A program made the position numbers and the translations under genes. The notes below the pieces were generated by a model that saw only the letters and a program-made list of their open reading frames with translations, did not search any database and had not been told where the DNA came from. Of a stretch of DNA of 12,835 nt, positions 1-5,614 are shown piece after piece (positions within the stretch are counted from its first letter, which is position 1; each line of letters begins with the position of its first letter). The stretch lies in assembly GCA_041485445.1 (NCBI GenBank), contig JBGPJN010000061.1, positions 1 through 12,835 of the forward strand, given 5' to 3'. The stretch is from SHYG01 sp041485445 (GTDB taxonomy: Bacteria > Chloroflexota > Dehalococcoidia > Lucifugimonadales > UBA3495).

Positions 1-1490
1 AGCTTCAGCGCCCCCTCCAGAGCAATGGGGGCGTTCATACCCCGGCCCAGGAAAAGGAAGTTGCGGTACTCGCTCAGCCGCCGGGCCAGCCGCTGATACC
101 CTGAGGTATCGGCCAGCACCTCGCCGATGAGGTTGGGCAAGAGGGCCAGGTCTTCCACCTGGCGCCCGGCATCGGCCTCAGAAAGCGCGCCCCGCACCTG
201 ACCCAAGTACACCGCCAAGAGGTTCAGGATGGTCAGGGAAGCCACGAAGGTCTTGGAGCTGGCCACACCAATCTCCGCGCCGGAGCGCATCAAGAGGCTG
301 CCCTCCGCCACCCGCGTGGCCTGGCTACCGGCCACGTTGCATATGGCGATGAGCCGGCTGCCGCGGTCCTTGGCCTCCTGCATGGCGGCCACGGTGTCCG
401 CCGTCTCCCCGGATTGCCCCACCGCCACCACCAGAGTCTGGCGGTCAATGTAGGCCCGCCGGTAACGGAACTCAGAGGCGCTCTCCGCCTCGGCAGGCAG
501 GCCCCCCAGCCGCTCCACCAGGTGGCGTCCCACCTGGGCGGCGTGCAGGCTGGTGCCGCAGCCGATGAGCACCACCCGGCGGAGCTCTTTGACGTCCCGC
601 TGGGAGATGGGGAAATCGGGCAACACCACGCGGCCATGCTCGAAGTCCACCCGCTCCCGCAGGGCGCTGGCCACCGCCGATGGCTGCTCCATGATCTCTT
701 TGAGCATGAAGTGGCGGTAGCCTGCCCGGTCAATCATGACCTCCTCAGGCAGCACGGTGCGCCGGGCCTTGTCCAGCGGCCGCCCGTCCAGGTCATGGAA
801 GGTCACCCCTTCCGGGCTGGCCACCAGCATCTCGCCCGCCTCCAGAAAGGCCGCCCGCACCGGGGCGCCCGGCTGGCCCAGCAGGGCCGTCAGGGCCGGC
901 AGGTCGCTGCCCACGATGGCCTGGCCATCCTGGTGGGCCACCACGATGCCGCCGGCGTGGCCCAGGCGCATGGCGCAGATCCGGTCCTCTCCCAGCGCGA
1001 TGGCCGCGATGGCCTGTGAGCCGCGCAGCATGCCGCCCAACCGGCGGAACGCCTCAGGAAAGGCCAGTCCCTGGGCCAAGCCCTCCTCCAGAAGGTGGGC
1101 GATGGTTTCAGTGTCAGTCTCGGAGGTGAACCGGTGGCCGCGGGCCTGCAGCCCCCGCTTGAGCTCCAGGAAGTTCTCCACGATACCGTTGTGCACCACC
1201 GCCACTCGGCCGTGGCAGTCGGTGTGAGGGTGGGCGTTGACCACGGAGGGCCGCCCGTGGGTGGCCCAGCGGGTGTGACCCAGCCCCAGGGTACCGTGGG
1301 GGAAGGCGGCCGGAACCCCGGGGATCAGTCCGGAGACCTTGCCCACCTCCCGGCGGAACTGGAGCTCACCCTCTCCGTCCACAATGGCCATGCCGGCGCT
1401 ATCGTAGCCCCGGTACTCCAGCCGCTGGAGGCCCTGGAGGATGATGGGCCACGCCTGTTGGTGGCCCACGTATCCGACTATACCGCACAT
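1..1490 (-). CDS. glmS: Glutamine--fructose-6-phosphate aminotransferase (isomerizing), 3' end cut off by the window edge
   Basis: Converts fructose-6-phosphate and glutamine to glucosamine-6-phosphate, the first committed step to UDP-GlcNAc, in the cytoplasm. The visible 496 codons start MCGIVGY, so Cys2 becomes the N-terminal nucleophile of the glutaminase domain. HTRWATHG (72-79), HNG (100-102) and SETDTE (123-128) are the other glutaminase signatures. KEIMEQP (264-270) opens the isomerase half. The first SIS domain shows CGTSLHA (311-317) and GQSGETADT (358-366), then EIGVASSK (406-413). The second SIS domain begins at ALEGALK (490-496), where the window ends. About 110 residues of a usual 600-610 are missing, including the isomerase catalytic residues. 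The start is fixed by the required MCG. The gene lies 24 bp after yvcK and is surely co-transcribed with it; that gap leaves no room for a glmS ribozyme. Oddity: Gly358 sits where E. coli has Ser347. The assignment is very secure. Confidence 0.97.
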   Translation of the reverse strand, partial: MCGIVGYVGHQQAWPIILQGLQRLEYRGYDSAGMAIVDGEGELQFRREVGKVSGLIPGVPAAFPHGTLGLGHTRWATHGRPSVVNAHPHTDCHGRVAVVHNGIVENFLELKRGLQARGHRFTSETDTETIAHLLEEGLAQGLAFPEAFRRLGGMLRGSQAIAAIALGEDRICAMRLGHAGGIVVAHQDGQAIVGSDLPALTALLGQPGAPVRAAFLEAGEMLVASPEGVTFHDLDGRPLDKARRTVLPEEVMIDRAGYRHFMLKEIMEQPSAVASALRERVDFEHGRVVLPDFPISQRDVKELRRVVLIGCGTSLHAAQVGRHLVERLGGLPAEAESASEFRYRRAYIDRQTLVVAVGQSGETADTVAAMQEAKDRGSRLIAICNVAGSQATRVAEGSLLMRSGAEIGVASSKTFVASLTILNLLAVYLGQVRGALSEADAGRQVEDLALLPNLIGEVLADTSGYQRLARRLSEYRNFLFLGRGMNAPIALEGALK

Positions 1491-1514
1491 ATAATACCCG
1501 CCGCCTCCCTGGCG

Positions 1515-2540
1515 TTAGCCCCGGCCGCCCGTCGCGCGGGACACACGAGCCGGCTGGGATTCCTGGGTCTGGTGGCGGTTGACCGCGTACATAATGGCCC
1601 GGGCCAGGGCCTGGGGGTCGTGGCGCAGGTGCACGCCCGGGGCCAGGACGGGCCACTGGACCACTTCCCTGACCACCGAATCGCACGCTTCCAGGTCCAG
1701 CTCCACCGGATACTGGCCGTCCGACGAGTACCGCTGCACCACTTTCTCGGGCATGGGAGCATTGTTGACGATGAGGTAGTCCAGGGGCTGATCGGAACCG
1801 AGATAAGCCTGCAGGAGTTTAACAAACCCGGAGGCCTTGAGGTTTCGCGACTCCGCCGGCATGGTGGTCAGGTTGCAGACGTGGACCTTGGCAGCGCGGG
1901 AGGCGTTGATGGCGCCGGCCACCTCCTCCACCAACAGGTTGGGCACCACGCTGGTGTAGATATCCCCAGGCCCCAGCACAATGGCGTCGGCTTGGGCGAT
2001 GGCCTCCAGCACCGGCGGATAGACGTAGGCCTTGGGCTCCAGGCGGATGTAATCGATGACCACGTCCAGCCGCTCCCGGCGTCCCCCAATGGCAGCCTCG
2101 CCCGTCAGCTCCGTGCCGTCGTCCAGGCGGGCCATGAGAGTGGAACGGGTGAGGGTTACCGGGAGCACCCGGCCCTGGGCGCCCAGCATCTGCGCGGCCG
2201 CTTCAATGGCCGAAATGGTGTTGCCGGTTACCTCGGTGAGGGCGGTGAGGATCAGATTGCCAAAGCTGTGTCCGCTGAGGCCGTTGCCCGAGCTGAACCG
2301 GTAATCAAACAGCTTCCGCATGAGGGTCCCCTGGGCGTCCTCGGAGGCCAGGGCCATCAAGCAACGGCGCAGGTCGCCGGGCGGCAGCTGGCCCATCTCC
2401 TGCCGCAGGCGGCCGGAACTGCCCCCGTCATCGGTCATGGCCACCACCGCAGTCAGACTGCAGTCCTGCGTCCGCAGACCGCTCAGCGTGGTATGGTTGC
2501 CGGTGCCGCCGCCCACCACCACAATCTTCTTCTTTGTCAT
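1515..2540 (-). CDS. yvcK: YvcK/GlmR (CofD-like) UDP-sugar-binding regulator
   Basis: 341 residues, the normal length for the YvcK/GlmR family. Family members bind UDP-GlcNAc and control carbon flow into cell-wall precursors; in Bacillus GlmR contacts and stimulates GlmS. Visible signatures are the N-terminal Rossmann-like GGGTGNHTTL (10-19), MTDDGGSSGRLR (35-46), PPGDLRRCL (53-61), GHSFGNL (90-96) and LGPGDIYTSVVPNLL (189-203). VCNL (221-224) and RHDP (306-309) are near the C-terminus. The family resembles CofD (2-phospho-L-lactate transferase), but this GGGTG/TDDGG pattern is that of YvcK, and no F420 biosynthesis gene is nearby. The ATG is preceded by AGGGG three bases away, a rather close Shine-Dalgarno. 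It has its own promoter (2698-2727) and a leader of about 150 nt. The usual Firmicute neighbours yvcJ/rapZ and whiA are absent; glmS follows instead. Confidence 0.95.
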   Translation of the reverse strand: MTKKKIVVVGGGTGNHTTLSGLRTQDCSLTAVVAMTDDGGSSGRLRQEMGQLPPGDLRRCLMALASEDAQGTLMRKLFDYRFSSGNGLSGHSFGNLILTALTEVTGNTISAIEAAAQMLGAQGRVLPVTLTRSTLMARLDDGTELTGEAAIGGRRERLDVVIDYIRLEPKAYVYPPVLEAIAQADAIVLGPGDIYTSVVPNLLVEEVAGAINASRAAKVHVCNLTTMPAESRNLKASGFVKLLQAYLGSDQPLDYLIVNNAPMPEKVVQRYSSDGQYPVELDLEACDSVVREVVQWPVLAPGVHLRHDPQALARAIMYAVNRHQTQESQPARVSRATGGRG

Positions 2541-2561
2541 CCGCCCCTATTCAGACGCCGC

Positions 2562-2581
2562 ATGCCGGCTGAACCCGGCAT
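2562..2581 (-). promoter_or_regulatory. Hairpin in the yvcK 5' leader
   Basis: ATGCCGG and CCGGCAT form a perfect 7-bp stem with a 6-nt loop, ending about 21 nt before the yvcK start. No U-run follows, so it is not an intrinsic terminator. It may influence ribosome access or message stability. The stem is visible; any function is inferred. Confidence 0.35.
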
Positions 2582-2686
2582 TAGCGCAAAAATGATCGAC
2601 ACCCAACATCCGCCCTTCCACCCAAAGCTCGTCGTCGTTCGCGCCTGAACACGCCGATTTCCGACGCCCGGGTGTGTGGCGCCTGG

Positions 2687-2728
2687 AGTGTCAATTCAGT
2701 ATATGTAGGCTCCATCGCTAGTGTCAAT
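2687..2728 (-). repeat. Direct repeat ATTGACACT, two copies 33 bp apart, overlapping the yvcK promoter
   Basis: ATTGACACT occurs at 2728-2720 (covering the -35) and again at 2695-2687 (at the predicted transcription start), both in minus orientation. The 33-bp spacing is close to three helical turns. The second copy has no -10 at the right distance, so it does not look like a second promoter. It could be a pair of operator half-sites or chance. Exact 9-mers are visible; the role is inference. Confidence 0.4.
2698..2727 (-). promoter_or_regulatory. Sigma70-type promoter of the yvcK-glmS operon
   Basis: On the minus strand TTGACA (2727-2722, a perfect -35) is followed after 18 bp by TATACT (2703-2698, one mismatch to the -10 consensus). 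It lies in the gap after the hydrolase stop and points into yvcK. The predicted transcript start is near 2691, giving a leader of about 150 nt. This is the best promoter match in the window. Confidence 0.75.
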
Positions 2729-2802
2729 GTTAAGTATGCATCCTGGCGCCCTCTGGCTCTGCAATCCCTGGCCGGCACCCCTGGGCGATGGGGACACCCC
2801 GC

Positions 2803-3681
2803 CTAACTCCCGGTGAGAAACTCCGTGACCACCTTGGCCAGGTCCCCCGGCTTGTGGTAGCCGATGTCGTGAATGGTCTCCGGGATCCAGCACACCCGGC
2901 AGCGCGGGATGTGCTGGGCGGCGTACCCCACCATCTCCCGGCGCCGCTGGGCGAACTCGGTGCCGGCGCGCTCCGGGGTTGGACCGGCGGGCACGATCAG
3001 GGTTGGACAGCCGATGCGGGGGAAGATGGTGTTGGGCGGCTCATGCCACATGGCGTGCATCACCTGGGCGTGGTGGTCAGGGTGCAGGATGTCGTGGATC
3101 TGCCCGTGCTGGTCCTCATACACCATGGTCTGGACAATGCGCTCCACCTCGGCATTCCAGCAGCAGTCCAGCTGCCCCCGAATCCGCGCCAGGAACTGGG
3201 GCCGGGTGCCAGACACGTTGCGGGGCGCCAAACGGGTCCGGAACTCCTCCCAGGTAGCCCCGGGGGCCCGCTGCCGCCAGTTGAATCCCCCGTCAATCAT
3301 TACCAGGTTGGACACCCGCTGGGGAAACCGGGCCGCCACGTTGTTGGCCACGTTGCCGCCCCAGGAGTGGCCGAACACCGCCGCCTGGGAGAAGCCCAGA
3401 TGGTCCATCAGCCCCACCACGTCCTCGGCCAGCGACTGCCAATCGTAGCCCGTTGGCGCCTGGGTGGTCTGCCCGTGGCCCCGCTGGTCCGGGGCGATGA
3501 CCCGAAACCGCGCCCGCAGCAGCGGCGCCACCAGGTCATACCAGTGGGCCGAAGATGCCAGGCCGTGCAGCGCCATCACCGGAGGGCCTTCGCCGCCCCA
3601 ATCCAGGTAGCGCATGCGCAGCTCCCCCACCTGGGCCCAGCACTCCTTGGGCTTGGGTTGTTCCGATGCCGGGTCACTCAT
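2803..3681 (-). CDS. Alpha/beta hydrolase
   Basis: 292 residues, a typical single-domain alpha/beta hydrolase. LHGLASS (38-44) is the oxyanion-hole HG motif, DQRGHG (65-70) is the conserved turn after strand 4, and GHSWGG (104-109) is the nucleophile elbow with Ser106. His271, in ETIHDIGYH, is the likely catalytic His. The usual acid after the penultimate strand is not an Asp: PAGPTPERAG (231-240) offers only Glu237, so the acid is Glu237 or Asp130 after strand 6. Cap residues 140-215 are His/Trp-rich. The enzyme class (esterase, epoxide hydrolase, C-C hydrolase, haloperoxidase-like) cannot be told from this. The ATG has an excellent AGGAGG six bases upstream. It is flanked by promoter and repeat sequence, so it is probably transcribed alone. 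Cytoplasmic: no signal peptide. Confidence 0.9.
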   Translation of the reverse strand: MSDPASEQPKPKECWAQVGELRMRYLDWGGEGPPVMALHGLASSAHWYDLVAPLLRARFRVIAPDQRGHGQTTQAPTGYDWQSLAEDVVGLMDHLGFSQAAVFGHSWGGNVANNVAARFPQRVSNLVMIDGGFNWRQRAPGATWEEFRTRLAPRNVSGTRPQFLARIRGQLDCCWNAEVERIVQTMVYEDQHGQIHDILHPDHHAQVMHAMWHEPPNTIFPRIGCPTLIVPAGPTPERAGTEFAQRRREMVGYAAQHIPRCRVCWIPETIHDIGYHKPGDLAKVVTEFLTGS

Positions 3682-3712
3682 GGCAGTCCTCCTGTCAGTC
3701 CGGTGTGCCGGT

Positions 3713-3735
3713 GGTTGAGCCTGGCTTACTCAACC
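3713..3735. promoter_or_regulatory. 7-bp inverted repeat in the hydrolase upstream region
   Basis: GGTTGAG (3713-3719) and CTCAACC (3729-3735) are perfect complements around a 9-nt spacer, 32 bp upstream of the hydrolase ATG. It may be an operator or a leader hairpin. I see no convincing -35/-10 pair for this gene; the upstream sequence to about 3785 is locally AT-richer than its surroundings. Confidence 0.3.
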
Positions 3736-3785
3736 TACCGAACCTTGCACAAATATCTCAATCGGTTGGAAGGTATTTGCGGCGT

Positions 3786-3830
3786 AAATCGCCCTTGCCC
3801 CCCTTTCGCAAAGGGGGGTTGGGGGGATTT
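3786..3830. repeat. 45-bp palindromic G/C-run element, copy 1 (intergenic)
   Basis: CCCCCCTTT (3798-3806) and AAAGGGGGG (3810-3818) form a perfect 9-bp stem around CGC. Outer arms AAATCGCCC (3786-3794) and GGGGGGATTT (3821-3830) extend it imperfectly. This is a dispersed palindrome type known from many bacterial genomes; a relative lies inside the gene at 11852-11896. It sits downstream of the decarboxylase-like gene and may fold and stop transcription, though no U-run follows. Confidence 0.7.
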
Positions 3831-3894
3831 CTTGCGCTACAGTTAAGAGTAAGAGTTGTTTGCCCGGCTGGCTACATTCAGGCATCCGGCGCCA

Positions 3895-4284
3895 TCACTC
3901 CCCGTCGGCTGCAATGGGCTGGAAGCCGGTCTCGGCGGCCCAGGCCTGCAGGCCGCGGCGAAAGGCCAGCGCGCCCATGGGCGCAATCACCGCTTCCAGG
4001 GCTTCCAGAATCTCCTGGGGCGAGGCCCCTTCTTGCAGCGCCACCCGCACGTGGGCCTGAATCTGCCCCACGTCGGCCCGCAGGGCGGCCTCCACCACAA
4101 TCTGGAGCAGCTCCTTGGTCTTGCGGTCCAGCAGCCGCTGGCCGGTGTAGGTGGCCTCAATGAAGTCGCCGTACTTCCGGGCCCACTCCAGGTCGGCGGC
4201 CGCCATGATGCGGTGCATCTCCAGGGTGTAGCCCCGCTTCTGGTGCATCTCCCGCAGGTAGGCCTGGGCTTCGTCCAACGCCAT
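3895..4284 (-). CDS. Carboxymuconolactone decarboxylase / AhpD-fold family protein
   Basis: 129 residues, the usual size for a small CMD-fold protein. The conserved core is the helical run ELLQIVVEAALRADVGQI (roughly 59-76), then HVRVALQEGASPQEILEALE, matching the CMD pattern of a helix, an invariant His and GAxxxEIxE. It lacks the CxxC of AhpD-type peroxidase partners, so thiol peroxidase activity is unlikely; it resembles the cysteine-free CMD branch, whose substrates vary. The ATG at 4284 has AGGAG eight bases upstream; the open frame extends well upstream but that extension is antisense-like Pro/Gly/Arg text and overlaps the SIS gene. It begins 14 bp after the SIS isomerase stop, so the two are one operon. 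The exact reaction is unknown. Confidence 0.85.
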   Translation of the reverse strand: MALDEAQAYLREMHQKRGYTLEMHRIMAAADLEWARKYGDFIEATYTGQRLLDRKTKELLQIVVEAALRADVGQIQAHVRVALQEGASPQEILEALEAVIAPMGALAFRRGLQAWAAETGFQPIAADGE

Positions 4285-4298
4285 GTGTGACACTCCTG

Positions 4299-5423
4299 TT
4301 ACAAGCTGTAATGCGCGCGGGCCGCCGCCTGGCGGGGGTTGTCCTGCTGGAACAGGTCCGGGTGCGCGCCCCGGGCCAGGGCCAGGTGGTAAGTGAAAAG
4401 CTGCAACGGAACGATATACAACAGCGGGCTCCAGAGCTCCGGCAGCGGCGGCAGCGCGAAGCTCTCCGCGCACCGCCCGGCCAGCTGGGTGTCCCCTTGC
4501 TGGACCAACCCCCACACCGGGGCCCCGGCCGCCGCGGCCGCCCCGGCGATGTCCTCCATGCGCCGGCCGCCCGGCCCCGGCGGGGCGATGAGGGTGAGCA
4601 GGCACGATGGGTCCACCGCGCAGAAAGGGCCGTGGAGCAGCTGCTCCACCTGGATGCCCTCGCTATCCACGGCGCTGGTCTCCTTGAGCTTGAGCGCCAC
4701 CTCATAGGCGCTGGCGGTGTTGGGGCCCCAGCCCACGGAGATGAACCGACGGCAGCCCTGGAACCGCTGCACCGCTTGCCGGACCGCGTTCTCCCCCGTC
4801 AGGGCTTGGGCCATGGCCCCCGGCACGGCGGCCAGCGCCTCCCGCAGTCCTGCGGCGGGAGGATGCGCCCTTCGCGTTTCATCGCCTTCACCCGCCCGGC
4901 GCCCCAGCGCCAGGGCCAGCAGCGCCAGCACCGTCAGCGCCGCGGTGTAGCTCACGGTGAAGGCGGCGGAGCGCTCCTGCGCCACGGTGGTGAGGTGCAC
5001 GTCCGCCTCCTGAATGCGCGGGCCGGCGTCGGTGGCGGTGATGGCCACGGTGTATGCGCCCCGGGACCGGGCCAGCTCCAGCGCCTGGAAGGAGTAGGTC
5101 TTGGTGCCCCGGTGGCTGATGACCACCACCGCGTCGTCCCGGCCCAGGGGCGGCGGGTAGGCGCAGAACTCGAAGGAGTGCCAGGCGTGGGCCTGGGGCG
5201 CGCCCGGCGCCAGCTGCTGAAACCAGTGGTGGGCCACCAGCGCGGCATGCCAGGACGTGCCGATGCCCACCAGGTGCAGGTTCCGCTTCCGGGCCAGCGC
5301 CGCCGCCGTCTCCCGCGCCGTGGCACCGTGGCGGCGCAGCATCTCCGCCACCGCCTGAGGCTGGCGCAGAATGGCGTCGTGCATATGGTAGGGGTGGCCG
5401 TGGCGCGGCGGTAGCTGGGTCAC
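4299..5423 (-). CDS. Stand-alone GlmS-like double-SIS sugar-phosphate isomerase/deaminase
   Basis: 374 residues, equal to the isomerase half of GlmS with no glutaminase domain. HDAILRQP (15-22) corresponds to the KEIxEQP entry of GlmS. SIS1 has GIGTSWHA (53-60) and SHRGTKT (103-109). SIS2 has EVALKLKE (241-248) and LLHGP (262-266). Aligned by eye with E. coli GlmS, Glu481, Lys485, Glu488 and His504 map to Glu241, Lys245, Glu248 and His264, so the sugar-isomerising core is intact. The SQSGET sugar-phosphate loop is changed to SHRGTK, and the C-terminal Lys603 region reads NPRQAAARAHYSL, without that Lys. Such proteins act as deaminases or as isomerases of aminosugar- or fructosamine-type phosphates (AgaS, NagB-II, FrlB relatives); the substrate here is unknown. 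The start is GTG with GGAG six bases before it; Met14 is an alternative. It heads an operon with the CMD-fold protein. Confidence 0.9.
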   Translation of the reverse strand: MTQLPPRHGHPYHMHDAILRQPQAVAEMLRRHGATARETAAALARKRNLHLVGIGTSWHAALVAHHWFQQLAPGAPQAHAWHSFEFCAYPPPLGRDDAVVVISHRGTKTYSFQALELARSRGAYTVAITATDAGPRIQEADVHLTTVAQERSAAFTVSYTAALTVLALLALALGRRAGEGDETRRAHPPAAGLREALAAVPGAMAQALTGENAVRQAVQRFQGCRRFISVGWGPNTASAYEVALKLKETSAVDSEGIQVEQLLHGPFCAVDPSCLLTLIAPPGPGGRRMEDIAGAAAAAGAPVWGLVQQGDTQLAGRCAESFALPPLPELWSPLLYIVPLQLFTYHLALARGAHPDLFQQDNPRQAAARAHYSL

Positions 5424-5445
5424 AGATCGCTCCGGGACGGCAGGC

Positions 5446-5459
5446 TGTATACTATTTTA
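5446..5459 (-). promoter_or_regulatory. AT-rich -10 region for the SIS isomerase operon
   Basis: Minus-strand TAAAAT (5459-5454), with an overlapping alternative TATACA (5451-5446), lies 23-36 bp upstream of the GTG start in an otherwise very GC-rich stretch. No consensus -35 is found; that position falls in the first 26-bp tandem repeat, which would fit an activator-dependent promoter. Confidence 0.4.
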
Positions 5460-5475
5460 GCCCTTTTGCGGGCGC

Positions 5476-5553
5476 CCTGCACCGGCGCCGTGCCGGGCGT
5501 GCCTGCACCGGCGCCGCGCCAGGCGTGCCTGCACCGGCGTAGTGCAGGGCGTG
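5476..5553. repeat. Three tandem 26-bp repeats between divergent promoters
   Basis: Units occupy 5476-5501, 5502-5527 and 5528-5553, abut exactly, and all begin CCTGCACCGGCG and end with GGCGTG. Units 1 and 2 differ at two positions; unit 3 differs mainly in the middle. Unit 3 holds a perfect inverted repeat, CCTGCAC (5528-5534) and GTGCAGG (5542-5548), which is degraded in the others. The block spans from the -35 position of the SIS promoter to that of the methyltransferase promoter. No spacers separate the units, so this is not CRISPR. An operator array is the natural guess; slippage-made repeat without function is the alternative. Confidence 0.8.
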
Positions 5554-5560
5554 GTAAAAT
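5552..5560 (+). promoter_or_regulatory. Extended -10 promoter element for the methyltransferase gene
   Basis: TGGTAAAAT fits the extended -10 pattern TGnTATAAT with one mismatch in the hexamer. It directly follows the last 26-bp repeat and has no good -35. The expected transcript start is near 5567, about 48 nt before the proposed ACG start. The same TGGTAAAA core is found at 9512 before the secreted-protein gene. Confidence 0.45.
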
Positions 5561-5602
5561 GCCCCGGCAGACCGCCGTCCCCCAGGCGGGGTCAGTTCCA
5601 CC

Positions 5603-5608
5603 AGGAGG
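5603..5608 (+). promoter_or_regulatory. Ribosome binding site pointing to an ACG start
   Basis: AGGAGG, a full Shine-Dalgarno match, is followed by six bases and then ACG at 5615 in the methyltransferase frame. No ATG, GTG or TTG occurs in this frame between the upstream stop (5555-5557) and the GTG at 5696. The site therefore decides the proposed start. Confidence 0.65.
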
Positions 5609-5614
5609 CGCGCC

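Noticed and set aside
1491..1514. glmS ribozyme/riboswitch before glmS
   Set aside because: Only 24 bp separate yvcK and glmS, far too short for the ribozyme, and the yvcK 3' coding end shows no sign of it.
1515..2540. CofD, an F420 biosynthesis enzyme
   Set aside because: The CofD-like fold is shared, but the motifs and length are those of YvcK/GlmR, and no other F420 gene is present.
1095..2648. 517-residue plus-strand open frame
   Set aside because: Fully antisense to yvcK and the glmS start; rich in His/Gly/Gln/Val as expected of a GC-rich shadow, with no domain.
2581..2778. 65-residue minus-strand frame between the hydrolase and yvcK
   Set aside because: It spans the yvcK promoter, has no Shine-Dalgarno or motif, and its composition is that of chance.
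2760..2802. Intrinsic terminator after the hydrolase gene
   Set aside because: Short GGGG/CCCC pairings exist, but there is no single convincing stem and no U-run on the transcript.
2788..3846. 352-residue plus-strand open frame
   Set aside because: Antisense to the clear alpha/beta hydrolase; ends inside the palindromic element and has no motif.
4285..4605. N-terminal extension of the CMD-fold protein to 236 residues
   Set aside because: The extension overlaps the SIS gene in another frame, is Pro/Gly/Arg-rich, and ATG 4284 has a good Shine-Dalgarno and gives the family length.
4287..5414. 375-residue plus-strand open frame
   Set aside because: Mirror image of the SIS isomerase gene; Arg/Gly/Pro/Gln-rich shadow.
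5476..5553. CRISPR array
   Set aside because: The three 26-bp units abut with no spacers, and no cas gene is near.
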